Made by a program: the position numbers and the translations under genes. Positions 60,101 to 64,000 of a stretch of 64,000 bases of DNA are shown here, piece by piece. How positions within the stretch are numbered: position 1 is the stretch's first letter; the number at the start of each line of letters is the position of its first letter. Location: NCBI GenBank assembly GCA_038025085.1, contig CM076142.1, forward strand, positions 2,889,501 through 2,953,500, given 5' to 3'. The notes under the pieces were generated by a model. It did no database searches, was not told where the DNA came from, and was given only the letters and a program-made list of their open reading frames with translations. The DNA is from Tetragonia tetragonoides. Taxonomy: Eukaryota; Streptophyta; Magnoliopsida; Caryophyllales; Aizoaceae.

Positions 60101-61138
60101 TTATTCTCCCTGATGAGATCAAAGACTCTATTCTGAATTTGCCAATACCTGTGACTGATGCATGTGATTTTCCTTTTTGTAATTTGACAAAAAAAGGTAA
60201 GTTTAGCACTTCTGATGCATATCTTGAAGTGCTTGATAGTCATGGTTGTGATGAAAAGAATTTTGAGTGGATCTGGAAACTTAAATGCACACCTAATATT
60301 CAATTTTTCATCTGGCTAGCTGCTTGGGACAGGATTGCAAATAAAAAAAATCTCTTTGCTAGACATATTGTAAATGATGATGTTTGTCCTTTGTGCAATG
60401 TTTGCTCTGAAACCACACTGCATGCTTTAAGAGATTGTAGTGCTGCAAAAGAATTTTGGGACAAATTGCCACTGCCTGGCACCTTTTTTAATCTCCCACT
60501 CAATGAATGGCTTGAATCTAACCTCAAGGCTCAAATAAACAATGAATCAAAGCCCTGGTCAATTCTGTTTGCTTTTGCTGTTTGGCATATCTGGCTGCGA
60601 AGGAATAAATTTGTGTTTGACTCAAACTTGATCCCCATTAATCCCTGGCTCAAATTCTTTTGGAGCAAGGCCTGGGAGATCTCTTGGCATAACCCTCTTA
60701 AGCCCAAAGCTCGGATCCAAAAAGTCCAAGTGGGATGGAAACCACCACCTCAAGGGTGGGTAAAGTTGAATACAGATGCTGCATTTGCTGCTGGAAATTG
60801 TTATGCAGGTTTAGGTGGAGTTGTTAGAGGAGAACAAGGAGAATGGCTTGTGGGATTCTACAAACTCAACAGGGCCCCTGATGTGATCACTGCTGAATTA
60901 CTAAGCATCAGGGAGGGACTAAAGATTGCAGTGACCTCTCAATGGAAGAAAATTATCATCAGCTCAGACAATCAACTAGTAGTGGATATGCTACACTAAT
61001 TTGGTTACCACTAACCTGGGCAACATCATTTTGGATTGCAGGCACCTCCAGGGGATGCTTGAGGAAGTGACTTTTGAACATCAAGTTCGTGAGCCTACAA
61101 GCTCGCAGATCTTTTGGCTAAACATAGTTTAAATGATG
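57168..61138 (+). pseudogene. LINE ORF2 (endonuclease, reverse transcriptase, RNase H), inactivated
   Basis: Begins MSIIAWNARGIARP, the standard start of the plant LINE endonuclease. The frame is open to a TAG at 58227-58229 that falls within the conserved segment between endonuclease and RT. The same frame resumes at once and runs to 59552 through the RT core (PGPDGYHAIFFQ, LDLEKAYDRLEW, GIKQGDPLSPYIF, FADDLLLF). Frame changes near 59530 and 59965 lead into the zf-RVT segment and the RNase H-like end, which is broken again near 60990. All core catalytic motifs are still readable, so the element was active in the not very distant past. Confidence 0.85.
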
Positions 61139-62085
61139 GCAAAGTGATGTAGTTAGCTTTAACTATCCTCCGAATTTTTGTAAAGATGTATATGTTGATG
61201 ACATCAAGGGGAGGACCTATGAACGATCTTGTAAAGTTGCTATCACGTAGTTAATTAAAGAAGTTTCTTACTGACCAAAAAAAAAAAAAAAAAAAAAAAA
61301 AAGAGCTGGATTGGAGCTACCGAAAGTAGAAGTAAGGTTTGAGAATTTATATGTCACGGCTGAAGTTCAAACTAGAAAAAGAGCTCTGCCTACTCTTATA
61401 AACTATACTCGTGACAAGATTGAGGTTCTCTCTCTAATTTGTTTGCAATTTAGTAAAATAATTAGGAATAATTAAACTGTTGGATTTTTTTTGTTACCAA
61501 AACTTGTTGGATTTTTTAATTTGTGAACTATTTTCCTGTGGCTTTCAAACACAGGATCTCCTAAAAGTTTTGAGGATATTTCGTCCTCGAAAGCATCCGT
61601 TAAAGATCTTGAACAATGTTAGTGGTATTCTAAAGCCAGGCAGGTAAGTTTCGTATCTTTGAACTACTCCTTATGAATTAGGAGTATTGGTAGTAAAGTT
61701 TGATGTAGTTGTAGACTTCTAGTAGTATAATTATTGATTGGGTAATCTTAGCAATTTTTTGCTTACTTTGTCAAGATCTTTGTGGAGTTGAAGCTGTTGG
61801 GTTATGAGTTATGATATGACTCAGCACATATCATCTGATGGAATGAAGATTTTTCATTTTTCGCTTTCTATATCTTGAATTTAATGAATTCATATCTACC
61901 ATACAATGATCCCCCAATTGACCAAATTGGTATATTTAATGACCCCATTTGGACAATCAGGTATATTAAAAATCACTTAAGTGCAGATTCACCTACAAAA
62001 CCAGAATCTAAGAGAATGTAAAATATAAAACCGGCTCACTAACAAAATAATTATTAGAAACCCGGTTTTTTCCCTTTATAAACCA

Positions 62086-62116
<31 letters not shown>

Positions 62117-62496
62117 TGGGTCTATTTTCTTCTCTTCCCTATTTTCCCCCTTATTTTCTTCAATTCCCCCAACTACCTTTCATGGTTTCCATGTTTTCAT
62201 CTACAATGATCCTTAGCAAATGAGAGGGATTAGGGAATCATGGCCCTAAAGTTGATGGAAACATAAGTAATAACCCAATTCCCGGCACTTGTAGGAATTG
62301 TTTCAGAGGTATAACCATTAGATGTATGTAATGTTATAGTACTCTCTTGTACATAGTGACTTCAATGAGAACTGTAGAGGTTGCTTATCTTAATACTTTG
62401 ACATTTCTCAGGATGACATTGCTTCTGGGGCCTCCTGGATCTGGCAAAACTACAATGCTTTTGGCTGTAGCAGGAGAGCTTGATAGTAGCTTAAAG

Positions 62497-63656
62497 GTGA
62501 AGCTTACTTGGTTGTGGTAAAGTTTTCTACGTATGTTAGTAAAAAATAGGATGTTCATAATATGATCGCCTAATGAAACACTGTGGCTTTATGTTCTGGT
62601 TAACATTTACCTTAACCAACAATAAATTTATACTTTGTTGATCTGCTCTAGTGGTTTCCTGCTCTAAATTAAGTTGATCATCATTCATCATGTGCTTAAT
62701 ATATAATTGGATTTAGCATGCAAAACTTTTTTTTTATTTTCACTTTTGTCTCCACTTGTTCTCCACGTGCCTGGTTTAGATATTGTAGAAAGTATGCAGT
62801 ACTACATATATGGCTATATCACTAGGGTATACAACAATTTCCAAAAGCCTACCTAAAAAACTCTACGACTAATGATGTGTGGCTTGGAGAAATCGGGGGA
62901 TGGTACCTTCATTTGGTAGTATCTCAGGTAGCATGCCAGAAAAACTTGTGGTGTTAAAAGTTGCAGTGGTGACACCTACACCTGCAAAGGTGGCCAATGC
63001 GTTATACAATGGTGTCATAGCGACCTTATGATCGTGTATATGCCGGTGGGAAGGTGAGTCCAAGGTAGTCTCCTTGTAGGTGGAAATTTTGGGATTGGTC
63101 CACAGGTCAAGAGGATATGTAAGAGACAAGCCAAAGCACAACAAGGATGTTGTCATCCTCAAGTAGTGGTGTATGTAACATCACAGGATGTTGAAGTAAA
63201 AGGAAAGCTTGATAGGTTTGACAGTACCGCTAATTGCTCCTTCGTTTTTGATCCAAAACTCCTAGTTTTAAAGAACAATATATGCAAAGGTAAAGAACTG
63301 GGAGGTCATATTTATATTGTCGCACCGGGGATCGCTACCTTGATTTGCTAATTTATGCCTAGTTTGGATCCTTACCATCACGGGAATCCTTATAATTTTT
63401 GGTTTAGGACTTTAGTTACTTAATGAACGTATATCATTGGCCAAACTAATTGAATATTAATGCTGGACTGAATATCGACTTCTTATGCCATGGTGCATCT
63501 TGATTATGGGTCCAACAACTTTGGCATGCCACATTTCATAGACAATGTATAAAGGTGAATGCAAGTTGATTAAAGACATGTAGGTTTCATGTGAGTGCCA
63601 ATTTAATTTTTACCTTTGATGGATGTTGGGTAGTTTCTTGTTTAATACTTCTGTTA
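62497..63656. other. Intron 4 of the damaged ABCG31-like copy, with extra sequence
   Basis: The corresponding intron in the intact gene shows little similarity. Positions about 62850-63350 look foreign: an open minus-strand frame (62869-63162) and a plus-strand frame (63166-63351) have ordinary composition but no domain I recognise. Element ends were not found. Confidence 0.35.
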
Positions 63657-64000
63657 AGTGGAAGCATCACATACAATGGTCACACTCTGAATGAATTTTG
63701 TGTGCAAAGGACTTCAGCTTATATAAGTCAAGCAGATAAGCACATTCCCGAGCTAACTGTGCGAGAAACTTTAGATTTTGCTGCTAGGTGCCAAGGTGCA
63801 AGTGAAGCTTTTTCTGGTAGGTTTATCTTAAATTTTCTATCTCTTGGTCTTGGTTTTCATTAAGAGTCCTTTATATCCCTTGATACGCCCCTCTAGAACT
63901 GATAGCCAATGACAGGTAAATGAAGGAATTCTCTCTTAACCCATCGGAGTATTTGTGCTTCTGAGCCCCACAGGAATTACTAAGGTTTAAATTATTTGTT

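Larger units (their letters stand above)
55212..61302 (+). mobile_element. L1-type LINE, about 6.1 kb, defective
   Basis: Flanked by the 15 bp direct repeat aagagctggattgga at 55197-55211 and 61301-61315, and ending in a poly-A run (about 61277-61302). In order it encodes an ORF1 with a CCHC zinc knuckle (about 55911-55952), an apurinic endonuclease-like domain (from ATG at 57168; GDFNE near 57585, SDHCP near 57835), a reverse transcriptase (FADD at 59217-59228), a zf-RVT domain (Cys-rich, about 60290-60460) and an RNase H-like end (DAAFA near 60775 onward). It is a plant L1-clade element. It is dead: a stop at 58227-58229 in ORF2, frame changes near 59530, 59965 and 60990, and a broken ORF1. 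A GA microsatellite lies at about 55478-55509. Confidence 0.9.
54718..64000 (+). pseudogene. Second ABCG31-like copy, LINE-interrupted and cut by the window edge
   Basis: Exons collinear with 1-5 of the intact neighbour are seen: 54718-55058 (start MAPSHSSELFEIEELDDDDG), 61304-61424, 61555-61643, 62412-62496 and about 63657-63816. Exon 4 keeps Walker A (GPPGSGKTT). Two problems stand out. A 6.1 kb LINE lies exactly at the intron 1/exon 2 junction, so exon 2 is now preceded by a poly-A run instead of a pyrimidine tract, and a second copy of the splice acceptor with 12 bases of exon 2 lies before the LINE. At exon 5 the acceptor present in the intact gene (tttgcag) is missing (ctgttaag), and I found no other AG giving the right phase. 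Each exon on its own is open, so decay is recent or selection continued until lately. The rest of the gene is outside the window. Expression of an intact protein is unlikely but not excluded. Confidence 0.75.

Overview
The window is nuclear DNA of a flowering plant, most likely a eudicot. The evidence is AT-rich sequence, genes with many short exons and clean GT-AG introns, plant-only families (CDR1-like aspartic proteases, PDR-type ABCG transporters, plastid-type cis-prenyltransferases) and plant transposons. I cannot name the species; the remnants resembling ribosome-inactivating proteins are only weakly suggestive of Caryophyllales.

Layout. Positions 1-15000 hold no intact gene. This stretch is a mosaic of mobile elements: a 0.8 kb duplicated segment, a Helitron-like element, a TA-flanked MITE abutted by a Mutator-like foldback element, diverged tandem repeats, a truncated LINE, a second Mutator-like element with gene-like filler, and broken gene remnants around 12.2-13.7 kb. 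The gene-bearing part starts near 15.4 kb: an AIRP2-type RING E3 ligase (+), two tandem intronless CDR1-like aspartic protease genes (-), and a cis-prenyltransferase (-) with two extra orphan first exons upstream. Next come a SINE, a hAT-type MITE and a retroposon containing a nested CACTA element (28.9-34.6 kb). They are followed by the UV-damage sensor DDB2 (+, 11 exons), a complete ABCG31/PDR3-like transporter (+, 24 exons), and a second, damaged ABCG31-like copy cut by a 6 kb LINE and running off the right edge.

The genes do not form one pathway. DDB2 acts in nucleotide-excision repair, AIRP2 and ABCG31 homologues are linked to abscisic acid in Arabidopsis, CDR1-like proteases act in apoplastic defence, and the cis-prenyltransferase makes Z-polyprenyl diphosphates. 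Local duplication is the common theme. The protease block was copied together with the tail of the cis-prenyltransferase, the cis-prenyltransferase first exon exists three times, and the ABC transporter exists twice. The two most interesting points are the first-exon array, in which all three exons end in the same phase with intact donor sites and share one downstream exon set, and the LINE whose target-site duplication copied a 3' splice site. Exon boundaries were worked out by hand from splice sites, reading phase and family conservation; no transcript data were available.
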